From an uncultured Verrucomicrobiota bacterium (GTDB taxonomy: Bacteria; Verrucomicrobiota; Kiritimatiellia; CAIQIC01; Lenti-01): a DNA stretch of 33,096 nucleotides. The number at the start of each line of letters is the position of its first letter. The stretch's first letter is position 1. Of the stretch, positions 14,361 to 21,547 are shown in pieces. The stretch covers positions 1 through 33,096 of the forward strand of contig CALKWZ010000032.1 of assembly GCA_938003985.1 (NCBI GenBank). The letters are read 5' to 3'. Both the position numbers and the translations under genes were made by a program. The notes under the pieces were generated by a model. That model was not told the DNA's origin and made no database searches. It saw only the letters and a list, made by a program, of their open reading frames with translations.

Positions 14361-15506
14361 ATGAAACGGAGCATCGTCATCGTCGGTGGCGGATTTGCGG
14401 GCCAGCAGGCCTGCAACGCCTTGCGCCGCAGCGGAGAACAAGTTCTGCTGATCGATCCGAATCCCGGGCCGGCGATGCTTCCCGCCCTACCCGATCTGGC
14501 CGGCGGCTGGGTGCCGGAGCGGATCGTCCAGCGCCCGTTCGCTGAAATTCTCCCGGCGAACGTCGAGCATTGGCAGGCCGCGGTTTCCGCCATCGATCTG
14601 GAGGCCGGCACGGTGCAGGCCGGCAGCCAATCCATCGCCTACGAGCAGTTGCTGATCGCCCCCGGCTCCGTACCCAACTTCTACGATTCGCCGTTCCCGC
14701 GCGAGAAACTGCACGCGCTGGGTTCGCTGGACGACGCCCGGCGCATCCGGCGCGAATTCGAGGAATATCTGCACCGCGCCGCAACCCCGCATTTGCTCGT
14801 GGCCGGCACGGGCTACACGGGGTTGGAACTGGCGATGAGCCTCTATTTCCGCGCCCAGGCCGCCGGCAAACGGTGCGGCGTCGCCATCGTGGATCCGTCG
14901 CCGATCCTGCTGCCGTCGCTGCCGGACAAGCAGCGGCGCTACGTGCTGGATTTCCTGGTCGCGCAAGGCGCGGACGTCCGGCTCGGCGTGGCCGTCGAGT
15001 CGTTCGACGGCCGCGACGCCGTCGCCGGCGGAACAACCTATGCCGACGTTTTCTTCTGCTGGGCGGCGGGCTCGAAGCTCGCGGTGCCGGAAATCAAAGG
15101 CCGGGTCGAGCGGCTGCGCGACGGCCGCCTGAACGTCGCGCCGGATCTGTCCCTGCCGAATTATCCCGACGTGTTCGCCGCGGGCGACGCGGCGGCCATC
15201 GCGCGCAACGGCCAGCCGCTGCGCAAGGCCGTGAACTTCGCCTACTACGGCGGGCGGCGCGCCGGACAGAATCTCCTGCGGCGCCGGCAGGGCCGCGCCA
15301 CCCGTCCGTTCCGCCCCGTGGATCTGGGCTGGGTGGTGCCGTTCCACGAAACGAGCATCGGCCGGCTGCCGGGCGGTCTGTGGATCCGCGGCCGCCTGGG
15401 CGTGCGCCTGCACCACCTGATGTGCGGCGTCCGCAACTATTCCTTCGCCAATTTCGCCGGCTGCCTGCGGCTGGCGCTGAACCCAAACCAAGGAGCAACC
15501 GCATGA
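14361..15506 (+). CDS. FAD-dependent pyridine nucleotide oxidoreductase, NDH-2-like
   Basis: 381 residues. The N-terminal FAD-binding motif VGGGFAG is at residues 8-14, the NAD(P)-binding motif AGTGYTG at 148-154, and the second FAD motif DVFAAGDAA at 270-278. This two-dinucleotide-domain layout is that of type II NADH:quinone dehydrogenases and related sulfide:quinone or ferredoxin reductases. No redox-active CxxC pair of the disulfide reductases is visible at the N-terminus. The C-terminal third contains basic and hydrophobic patches (for example RIRGRLGVRLHHLM-like region after residue 335) that could bind the membrane surface. Its stop codon overlaps the start of the DoxX gene (ATGA), pointing to a membrane-associated electron transfer pair. 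The true acceptor is unknown. Confidence 0.85.
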   Translation: MKRSIVIVGGGFAGQQACNALRRSGEQVLLIDPNPGPAMLPALPDLAGGWVPERIVQRPFAEILPANVEHWQAAVSAIDLEAGTVQAGSQSIAYEQLLIAPGSVPNFYDSPFPREKLHALGSLDDARRIRREFEEYLHRAATPHLLVAGTGYTGLELAMSLYFRAQAAGKRCGVAIVDPSPILLPSLPDKQRRYVLDFLVAQGADVRLGVAVESFDGRDAVAGGTTYADVFFCWAAGSKLAVPEIKGRVERLRDGRLNVAPDLSLPNYPDVFAAGDAAAIARNGQPLRKAVNFAYYGGRRAGQNLLRRRQGRATRPFRPVDLGWVVPFHETSIGRLPGGLWIRGRLGVRLHHLMCGVRNYSFANFAGCLRLALNPNQGATA

Positions 15507-15922
15507 ACTGGAAAAAACTCGCCTTCGGAACCGATGCCGACGCCAACGTCGGCCTGCCGATCCTCCGCGTCTTCATCGGCGCGGCCCTGCTGACCCACGG
15601 CTGGGGCAAAATGTTCGGAGGCCTCGGCGGATTCATCGACGGCGTGGCCCAGATGGGCTTCCCCGCCCCGACCGTGCTGGGCTTCCTGGCCGCGTTCGCC
15701 GAAAGCTTCGGCGCGATCCTGCTGGCGGTCGGCCTGCTGACCCGCCCGGCGGCGTTTTTGATCGTCGCCACGATGGCCGGCGCCGCGCTGAAGGTCCACG
15801 GCGGCCAGAGCTTCGGCGAACAGGAAATGGCCTGGCTCTATCTGGTTCCCGCCCTGTTCTTCCTGCTCAAGGGCGCCGGCCAGTGGTCGCTGGACGCGCT
15901 GTTGTCGAAGAAGCTCGGCTAA
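15503..15922 (+). CDS. DoxX family membrane protein
   Basis: 139 residues with four predicted membrane helices (about 17-32, 55-75, 82-98, 108-123). The motif LRVFIGAALLTHGWGKMFGG at residues 21-40 and the later LAAFAESFGAILLAVGLLTR are typical of the DoxX/DoxD superfamily, whose members act in quinone-linked or thiol redox systems. Start at the ATG at 15503 overlaps the flavoprotein stop by 4 bp, with AAGGAG 7 nt upstream. The tight coupling suggests that the flavoprotein docks on or feeds electrons to this protein. Converges on trmD with 27 bp between the stops. Confidence 0.9.
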   Translation: MNWKKLAFGTDADANVGLPILRVFIGAALLTHGWGKMFGGLGGFIDGVAQMGFPAPTVLGFLAAFAESFGAILLAVGLLTRPAAFLIVATMAGAALKVHGGQSFGEQEMAWLYLVPALFFLLKGAGQWSLDALLSKKLG

Positions 15923-15949
15923 GACCCGCGCCGCGAAACCCCGATCCGC

Positions 15950-16669
15950 CTAGCGCCGTTTCTTCTTCTTTTCCGGCGGCGGAGGCGGCAGCGGCAGGTC
16001 GGGCCGGCGGGCCCGGGTGCGGGCAATGGCCTGTTCGCGGCGCCATTTGGCGATTTCCGCGTGGTTGCCGCTGGTCAGGATCTCGGGGATGGCCATGCCG
16101 CGATACACGGGCGGCCGGGTGTAGTGGGGATATTCGAGCAGGCCCGTGGTGAAGGATTCGTCGTCGGCCGCGCCCTCCCCGCCCAGCGCGCCGGGCAGGA
16201 GGCGCACGACGGCGTCCACGACGATCGCCGCGGAAATCACGCCGTTGGTCAGCACGTAGTCGCCGATGGAGATTTCCAGGTCCGCGAGGGCTTCGCGGAT
16301 GCGTTCGTCCACGCCTTCGTAATGGCCGCACAGGAAAATCAGGTGCGCTTCCTGCGACAGGGCCATGGCCGTGGCCTGCTTGAAAGGCTCGCCCTGGGGC
16401 GTCATCAGGATCACCTTGCTCTCGGGCCGGCGCAAGGCGTCCACGGCCTTGAAGACGGGTTCCGGCTTCATCACCATGCCGGGGCCGCCGCCGTAGGGGC
16501 GGTCGTCGGTGGTGAGATGCGCGCCCGTGGCGAAGTCGCGCAGGTTGACGCAACGGATTTGGACGAGACCGGCTTCCTGCGCCCGCTTTAAAATGCTTTC
16601 CCCCAGAATGCTGTCGAGCATCCGGGGGAAAATGGTGACGATGTCGATCTGCAGCGGAGCGGCCGCCAT
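15950..16669 (-). CDS. trmD: tRNA (guanine37-N1)-methyltransferase TrmD, with unusual knot and catalytic residues
   Basis: Methylates G37 next to the anticodon of several tRNAs with SAM, preventing frameshifts. 239 residues, normal length. Family motifs: IDIVTIFP (8-15), DDRPYGGGPGMVMKPEP (55-71), LCGHYEGVDERI (113-124), the SAM knot loop SIGDYVLTNG (134-143), DAVVRLLPG (152-160) and LEYPHYTRPP (178-187). Two differences from the classical enzyme: TNGV in place of the usual (S/T)GGE, and Glu171 where the catalytic Asp of the E. coli and H. influenzae enzymes (the Asp of EDSF) is expected, though two Asp precede it. The C-terminus adds a Pro run and a Lys/Arg tail. Last gene of its operon. Confidence 0.95.
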   Translation of the reverse strand: MAAAPLQIDIVTIFPRMLDSILGESILKRAQEAGLVQIRCVNLRDFATGAHLTTDDRPYGGGPGMVMKPEPVFKAVDALRRPESKVILMTPQGEPFKQATAMALSQEAHLIFLCGHYEGVDERIREALADLEISIGDYVLTNGVISAAIVVDAVVRLLPGALGGEGAADDESFTTGLLEYPHYTRPPVYRGMAIPEILTSGNHAEIAKWRREQAIARTRARRPDLPLPPPPPEKKKKRR

Positions 16670-16683
16670 GGGACCGGGGCGTC

Positions 16684-16914
16684 CTATTCGACGACTTCGA
16701 GCATGGCGCGCTTGTTCTGGCGCGCGGCGACCGTGCTCAGCAGCGTGCGGATCGCGCCGACGGTCTTGCCGCTCTTGCCGATCACTTTGCCGACGTCTTC
16801 GGGGTGGCAGCGCAGTTCGAACACGATGGTGCGTTCGCCCTCGATCTCCGCGATGCGGAGATCGTCGGGATGGTCGACCAGGGCCTTGACGACGTATTCA
16901 ATCAGTTCTTTCAT
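16684..16914 (-). CDS. khpA: KH-domain RNA-binding protein KhpA
   Basis: 76-residue single KH domain. The RNA-binding loop GKSG is at residues 46-49 (VGKVIGKSGKTVGAI). KhpA (YlqC) homologues bind many RNAs and affect cell size and elongation in Gram-positives. GAGGA lies 6 nt before the ATG at 16914. It sits between rpsP and trmD, the place it usually takes in the ffh-rpsP-ylqC-rimM-trmD-rplS operon; trmD starts only 14 bp after it, so rimM is missing here. Confidence 0.93.
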   Translation of the reverse strand: MKELIEYVVKALVDHPDDLRIAEIEGERTIVFELRCHPEDVGKVIGKSGKTVGAIRTLLSTVAARQNKRAMLEVVE

Positions 16915-16971
16915 GGGGAGTCCTCGGGGGGAAGAAGAAGGAGAGTGCGGAGGGGGAAAAGCGAGGAACGG

Positions 16972-17220
16972 CTACTTCGCGGCCGCGCGGCTCTTCTTGA
17001 GCAGAATCGCGACGGTTTCGCTGGGCTGGGCGCCCTTGGCGATCCAGGCTTCGGCCTTGGCGAGGTCGAGCTGATAGTTTTCGCCGGCCTTCTTGCCGGG
17101 TTGGTACCAGCCGAGTTCTTCGAGGAAATTGCCGGCGTTCGCGCTGCGGACGTCCGTGGCGACGATGCGGAAGAACGGCTTCTTGTTGGCGCCCATTCTG
17201 CGGAGACGAATCTTGACCAT
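16972..17220 (-). CDS. rpsP: Small ribosomal subunit protein bS16
   Basis: 82 residues, starting MVKIRLRRMGANKKPFFRIV, the family signature. Contains FLEELGWYQPG near residue 32. The upstream open frame adds 25 codons, but the ATG at 17220 is the family start and has AGGA 7 nt before it. It follows ffh after 90 bp and precedes khpA, in the standard operon order. Confidence 0.97.
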   Translation of the reverse strand: MVKIRLRRMGANKKPFFRIVATDVRSANAGNFLEELGWYQPGKKAGENYQLDLAKAEAWIAKGAQPSETVAILLKKSRAAAK

Positions 17221-17310
17221 GTTGTATCCTGTGTTGTTTGAGGTAGTGCCGCTCCCGGGCGCGGCCAATCCGTTGCGAGTACCCGGGTTGTTCACAAATC
17301 GGCGTGCGTT

Positions 17311-18648
17311 CTACCGGAAAAGCCCCCCCCGAGGCAACCTTTTTTGCATCTGCTTCATCTGTTTGGCCATCTGCTGAGCCTGGCGGAAACCGCGCAGGAG
17401 CTCGTTGACGTCGCTGACCTGCACCCCCGCCCCGCGCGCGATGCGCCGGCGCCGGCTGGCGTCGAGCAGGTCGGGATGGCGCCGCTCCCGCGGCGTCATG
17501 CTCAGGACGATGGCCTCGGACTTCTTCATCTGGCCGCCGGAATCGTTTTCGATGCGGTTGCGCACGTCGGCGCCCAGGGCGCCGGCGCCCGGCAGCATTT
17601 CCAATATCTTGCCCAGCGAGCCCATCTTCTTCATCTGGCGCATCTGGGCCAGGAAATCCTCGAGGTCGAGCCCCTGCTTGCGCTTGAGCTTCTCCTGCAT
17701 CCGTTCGGCCTCGCCGACGTCCAGGGTCTCCTGGACCTTTTCGACGAGGCTGACGACGTCGCCCATGCCGAGAATGCGCGAGGCCATGCGGTCGGGATGG
17801 AACGGTTCGAGGTCCTCCGCGCGCTCGCCGACGCCGACGCGCAGGATCGGGCAGCCGACGACGGAGACGACCGAAAGCGCGGCGCCGCCGCGGGCGTCGC
17901 CGTCGAGCTTGGTGAGGATCAGGCCCGTCAGGCCGACGGCGTCGTGGAACGTCTTGGCGACGTTCACCGACTCCTGCCCGATGGCGGCGTCGAGCACCAG
18001 GACGACGTTCTGCGGTTCGACGGCCTCCCGCAGCGCCTTCAGTTCCCCGACCAGGTCGTCGTCGATCTGGAAGCGGCCGCCGGTGTCGTAGAGCACGACG
18101 TCGTAGAAATTCTTGCGGGCGAACGTGAACGCGCGCCGGCCGAGGTCCGGCACGCTTTCGCCGGGCTCCGGCTTCACGATGCCCGCGCCGACCTGCCGGG
18201 CGAGCGTTTCGAGCTGGTCCACGGCGGCGGGCCGGCGGATGTCGCACGCCACCAGCAGGACTTTCTTGCCCTTCTGCTTCCATTGGCGGGCCAGTTTGCC
18301 GCAGGTGGTCGTCTTGCCGGAGCCGTGCAGGCCCAGCAACATCACCTCCGCCGGGATGGCGGTCAGGTTGAAATCCGCCTGCTGGCCGCCGAGCAAGGCG
18401 ACCAGTTCGTCGTGGATGGCCTTGACGATCTGCTGGCCGGGCGACACGCCGGCGAGCACGTCGGCGCCGAGGCTCTTCGCCTTGACGCGCGCGATGAACT
18501 CCTTGGCCGTGGCGTAGTGGACGTCGGCCTCGAGGAGCGCCAGGCGCACTTCGCGCAGGGCCTCCTGCACGTTCTCTTCCGAAATCCGGCCCGCGCCGCG
18601 CAGTTGGCGGAAGACCGATTGGAGACGGCTCGAAAGGCGGTCGAACAT
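17311..18648 (-). CDS. ffh: Signal recognition particle protein Ffh
   Basis: GTPase that recognises signal sequences of nascent membrane proteins and, with 4.5S RNA and FtsY, brings them to SecYEG. 445 residues. N domain 1-95; G1 GLHGSGKT (106-113); G3 DTGGR (188-192); G4 TKLDGDARGG (246-255); a Met-rich M domain from about 300, with the RNA-binding SMTPRER followed by RRRRIARGAGVQVSDVN. The G3 motif normally reads DTAGR; here Ala is Gly, a small change in a nearly invariant motif. The C-terminus is rich in Met and Gln, as expected for the signal-peptide groove. Confidence 0.97.
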   Translation of the reverse strand: MFDRLSSRLQSVFRQLRGAGRISEENVQEALREVRLALLEADVHYATAKEFIARVKAKSLGADVLAGVSPGQQIVKAIHDELVALLGGQQADFNLTAIPAEVMLLGLHGSGKTTTCGKLARQWKQKGKKVLLVACDIRRPAAVDQLETLARQVGAGIVKPEPGESVPDLGRRAFTFARKNFYDVVLYDTGGRFQIDDDLVGELKALREAVEPQNVVLVLDAAIGQESVNVAKTFHDAVGLTGLILTKLDGDARGGAALSVVSVVGCPILRVGVGERAEDLEPFHPDRMASRILGMGDVVSLVEKVQETLDVGEAERMQEKLKRKQGLDLEDFLAQMRQMKKMGSLGKILEMLPGAGALGADVRNRIENDSGGQMKKSEAIVLSMTPRERRHPDLLDASRRRRIARGAGVQVSDVNELLRGFRQAQQMAKQMKQMQKRLPRGGLFR

Positions 18649-18652
18649 GGGC

Positions 18653-19222
18653 CTATTCCGCCGCGTCCGCGGTACCGCCGCCGCGGCGGATCAACCCGCG
18701 CCCCTGGCAACGGGGACACGTGCCCACCTCGCCGGTATCGGGCAGGACCATGCGGCCCATGCCACCGCAGGCCGGGCACTTGACGTCGTTCGGATCGAGC
18801 CGCCGGATGAGGCGCGAGCCCACGCCCACGCAGATGGGACAGATTTCCCGCTTGCTGTCCGGCGAGAGGACGCCGCCGGTGCCGAAACAGCGGTCGCATT
18901 CGATGGTTTCGACGCCCGGTGCGCCGGCCGGGACGCCCGCGCCCGCCCCGCGCTGATTGAGCATCCATTGGCTCAGTTTGGCGCCAAATCCGTCGGGCGG
19001 GATTTCGGCGTTTTGCTTCGCGCGCTGCATCCAATTCAGCTGCAGGAAAAAGCCCGCGACCACGAGCACGAACATCAACGCGACCGTGACGCTTTTGCCT
19101 TTGGGCGCCGGCGCCTTTCCGCCAAAGGGAGTCAGCGGGCGCGGCGGCGCGCCTGTGCGACGCGACATTTTCCGGCGCAGTCGAACTTCAGGCGTTGGAA
19201 CTGGAGGTGGGACGTTTGACAC
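18653..19222 (-). CDS. Membrane-anchored DnaJ-type zinc-finger protein (no J domain)
   Basis: 189 residues. A basic, Pro-rich N-terminus is followed by one membrane helix at about 44-62, a variable linker, and then four CxxCxGxG motifs: CDRCFGTG (109-116), CPICVGVG (128-135), CPACGGMG (149-156) and CPRCQGRG (169-176). Four such repeats make up the two zinc sites of the DnaJ central domain, but there is no J domain or substrate-binding domain. Similar isolated modules in other lineages act as thiol or folding chaperones, so a role in assisting membrane-bound or exported proteins is plausible but unproven. The GTG at 19222 has a strong AAGGAG 5 nt away; this makes the gene overlap the end of prmC by 91 bp. 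An ATG at 19168 is an alternative. Directly upstream of ffh. Confidence 0.8.
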   Translation of the reverse strand: MSNVPPPVPTPEVRLRRKMSRRTGAPPRPLTPFGGKAPAPKGKSVTVALMFVLVVAGFFLQLNWMQRAKQNAEIPPDGFGAKLSQWMLNQRGAGAGVPAGAPGVETIECDRCFGTGGVLSPDSKREICPICVGVGSRLIRRLDPNDVKCPACGGMGRMVLPDTGEVGTCPRCQGRGLIRRGGGTADAAE

Positions 19223-19995
19223 AAAATCTCCTTGATGGCGGCGGCTTGGTCCTCGCCGATTTCCATCATCAACATACCATCGGATTTAAGCACGTGCGCG
19301 GCTTCCGCGACAAGCCGCGAAATCGTCCGCAGGCCGTCCGGGCCGCCGTCCAGCGCCAGGTGCGGCTCGAAGGCGCGCACCGTGCGGTCGAGGCGCGCGA
19401 TTTCCGCGGTGGCCACGTAGGGGGGATTGGACACGACGAGATCCGCGCCGGCTTCCGGAAGGCCGGCCAGCAGATCGGCCTGCCGGAATTCCACGGCCGC
19501 GTCCAGGGCGCGGGCGTTTTCCCGGGCCAGTTCCAGGGCGGCGGCGCTGAGATCCGTCGCGACGAGGCGCGCGCCGGGCATCCGTTTGGCCAGCGCGCAG
19601 GCGATGCAGCCCGTGCCGGTGCAGGCGTCCACGACGACGGGCCGGTCCCGGCCGCGCAGGAATTCTTCGGCGCAGGCGACGAGTTCTTCCGTCTCGGGCC
19701 GCGGGATCAGCGCGCGGGCATCGCAGCGGATGCGCAGCCCCATGAAATCCGTTTCGCCAATCACGTACTGGACCGGTTCGTCCGTTTCCAGCCGCGCGAG
19801 CGCGGCATCGAAGCGCGCGGCCTGTGCCGGCACGGGGACTTCGGACAAAAAGCGCAGGACGTCCAGCAAGCCGCAGCCCAGCAGATGCGCGGCGACCCAG
19901 CGGACTTTGTTCTCGGCCTCGTCGATCCCTGCCCGTTCGAGGCGCGCCCGGCCATCGGCCAGCCGCTCCTGCCAGCTGCGGGCGGCGGCGGTCAT
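19132..19995 (-). CDS. prmC: Release factor glutamine methyltransferase PrmC
   Basis: Methylates the Gln of the GGQ motif in peptide release factors, its neighbour prfA being the substrate. 287 residues. An N-terminal helical domain is followed by the SAM site DACTGTGCIA (123-132), the substrate motif NPPY (190-193) and the family signature PRPETEELV (99-107). The C-terminus FDCAGKCRVAQARR matches the usual end of the family. The ATG at 19995 overlaps the prfA stop by 4 bp (ATGA), so the two are translationally coupled. Its last ~30 codons also hold the ribosome site and start of the zinc-finger gene. Confidence 0.96.
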   Translation of the reverse strand: MTAAARSWQERLADGRARLERAGIDEAENKVRWVAAHLLGCGLLDVLRFLSEVPVPAQAARFDAALARLETDEPVQYVIGETDFMGLRIRCDARALIPRPETEELVACAEEFLRGRDRPVVVDACTGTGCIACALAKRMPGARLVATDLSAAALELARENARALDAAVEFRQADLLAGLPEAGADLVVSNPPYVATAEIARLDRTVRAFEPHLALDGGPDGLRTISRLVAEAAHVLKSDGMLMMEIGEDQAAAIKEILCQTSHLQFQRLKFDCAGKCRVAQARRRAR

Positions 19996-21089
19996 CGGCT
20001 CGCGGTGCCCATCTGTTCGGCCAGGCGCAGTTCGACGTCCTTCGCCTGCAGGGCGCCGATGACGTCGTCCAGTTTGCCTTCCATGATCTGGTCGAGGCAG
20101 TAGAGCGTCAGGTTGATGCGGTGGTCCGTCAGGCGGTTCTGGGGAAAATTGTAGGTGCGGATGCGTTCGCTGCGGTCGCCCGAGCCGATCTGGCTCTTGC
20201 GCTCGCTGGCCAGCTTGTCGTGGTCCTGCTGGCGCCGGAGATCGAGCAGCTTCGACGCCAGGACCTTCATGGCCTTGTCGCGGTTGCGGTTCTGGCTGCG
20301 CTCGTCCTGGCAGGCCACCACGATGCCCGTGGGCAGATGCGTGATGCGGATGGCCGATTCGGTCTTGTTGACCTTCTGGCCGCCGGGGCCGGACGCGCAG
20401 AACAGGTCGATGCGCAGTTCTTCCGGCTTGATTTCCACTTCGCTGACTTCTTCCACCTCGGGCAGCACGGCCACGGTCGCGGCGGAGGTGTGGACCCGGC
20501 CCTGGGCCTCGGTGGCCGGCACGCGCTGCACGCGGTGGCCGCCGCTCTCGTAGCGCAAGGTCTTGTAGACGTCCGTGCCTTCCACGGAAACGATGATTTC
20601 CTTGAACCCGCCCAGATCGGACGGCGCGGCATCGACGACGCTCGTCTTCCAGCCTTTGGAATCCGCGAAGCGCGAGTACATCCGGAAGAGGTCGCCGGCG
20701 AACAGCGCGGCTTCTTCGCCGCCGGTGCCCGCTCGGATTTCCATGATCGTGTTGCGGCTGTCGTCGGGATCCGCCGGCAGCATCAGCGCCATCAGCGCGC
20801 GCTCGGCGCGGGGAATGGCGGCTTCCAGTTCTTCCTTCTCCGCGCGCGCGATCTCGGCCAGTTCCGGATCGGCGGCGGCTTCGGCGAGCAATTCGGCGTT
20901 GCCGGCCAGCTGCTGCCGCAGGCGCCGCAGCTCTTCTTCGGTCCGCGTCAGGTCGCGCAGGCGCTGGTGCTCGCGCACCAGCTCCTTGAACGTGCGGGGA
21001 TTGGCGGCCGCGCCGGGCACGGACATCGCCTGCTCGAGCTCTTCGGCGCGGGCGGCGACCTGGCGGAAATAGGCGGAATCGAGTTCCAT
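19992..21089 (-). CDS. prfA: Peptide chain release factor 1
   Basis: Terminates translation at UAA and UAG. 365 residues from the ATG at 21089, the usual family length; the frame extends 10 codons up to a TTG, but these do not match the family. The tripeptide anticodon PAT is at 191-193 (RVPATEAQGRVHTSAATV), confirming RF1 and not RF2. The GGQ motif is at 236-238 (SGPGGQKVNKTES). No clear ribosome site precedes the ATG. It lies 30 bp after a terminator-like hairpin that follows rpmE. Confidence 0.97.
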   Translation of the reverse strand: MELDSAYFRQVAARAEELEQAMSVPGAAANPRTFKELVREHQRLRDLTRTEEELRRLRQQLAGNAELLAEAAADPELAEIARAEKEELEAAIPRAERALMALMLPADPDDSRNTIMEIRAGTGGEEAALFAGDLFRMYSRFADSKGWKTSVVDAAPSDLGGFKEIIVSVEGTDVYKTLRYESGGHRVQRVPATEAQGRVHTSAATVAVLPEVEEVSEVEIKPEELRIDLFCASGPGGQKVNKTESAIRITHLPTGIVVACQDERSQNRNRDKAMKVLASKLLDLRRQQDHDKLASERKSQIGSGDRSERIRTYNFPQNRLTDHRINLTLYCLDQIMEGKLDDVIGALQAKDVELRLAEQMGTASR

Positions 21090-21116
21090 GGCGATGGGCC
21101 CCGCGGGGGCGGTACG

Positions 21117-21158
21117 CAAAACGGGCCGGATGCTCCCCCGCGGGGAAATCCGGCCCGT
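21117..21158 (-). terminator. Terminator or attenuator between rpmE and prfA
   Basis: An 11-bp stem (21121-21131 with 21148-21158) encloses a second GC palindrome, and on the minus strand TTTT follows. It ends rpmE transcripts but leaves little space for a separate promoter before prfA at 21089, so partial read-through is likely. Confidence 0.75.
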
Positions 21159-21170
21159 TGCGAAAACTCG

Positions 21171-21386
21171 CTACTTCTTCGCGGCGGCCTGCTTGGCGTA
21201 GCGCTTGTTGAAGCGGTCCACGCGGCCTTCCGTGTCGATGAACTTCGCCTGGCCGGTGAAATAGGGATGGCAGGCGGCGCAGGTGTTGACGCTCATGCTC
21301 TTGATCGTCGAACGGGTCTTGAGCACGTGCCCGCACGCGCAGGAAATCGTCGCTTCTTCGTACTTGGGATGGATGTCTTTTTTCAT
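21171..21386 (-). CDS. rpmE: Large ribosomal subunit protein bL31, zinc-binding form
   Basis: 71 residues, starting MKKDIHPKYEEA. Cys16, Cys18, Cys36 and Cys39 (CAC and CAAC motifs) are the four zinc ligands of the C+ form, and HPYFTGQ is the family signature. The zinc-containing paralogue is normally replaced by a zinc-free one under zinc starvation; no zinc-free copy is in this window. First gene of the minus-strand cluster; a hairpin terminator follows directly. Confidence 0.98.
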   Translation of the reverse strand: MKKDIHPKYEEATISCACGHVLKTRSTIKSMSVNTCAACHPYFTGQAKFIDTEGRVDRFNKRYAKQAAAKK

Positions 21387-21445
21387 GTCGTTCTGGGTTT
21401 CCGGGTTCGCTGCCTCCGGAAGTTGCCGGAAGCAAAATCGCGCGG

Positions 21446-21475
21446 AAACTACCACCCCCGCGCCGGCCTTGGCAA
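21446..21475 (-). promoter_or_regulatory. Promoter candidate of rpmE
   Basis: Minus strand TTGCCA (21475-21470), 18-nt spacer, TAGTTT (21451-21446), about 60 bp before the rpmE ATG. Confidence 0.5.
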
Positions 21476-21547
21476 GCGGCATTTTCACCGAAAACGCGGC
21501 ATGGCGTTCCGGACGGCGCCGTGATAGTCTACTAAGAGTATCCCGCG

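Noticed and set aside
15923..15949. Bidirectional terminator between DoxX and trmD
   Set aside because: No stem with a T-run on either strand in the 27-bp gap.
21525..21541. Promoter of the S8 protease (TAGTCT or GAGTAT)
   Set aside because: No matching -35 at 16-18 nt and several overlapping choices, so not listed as a feature.
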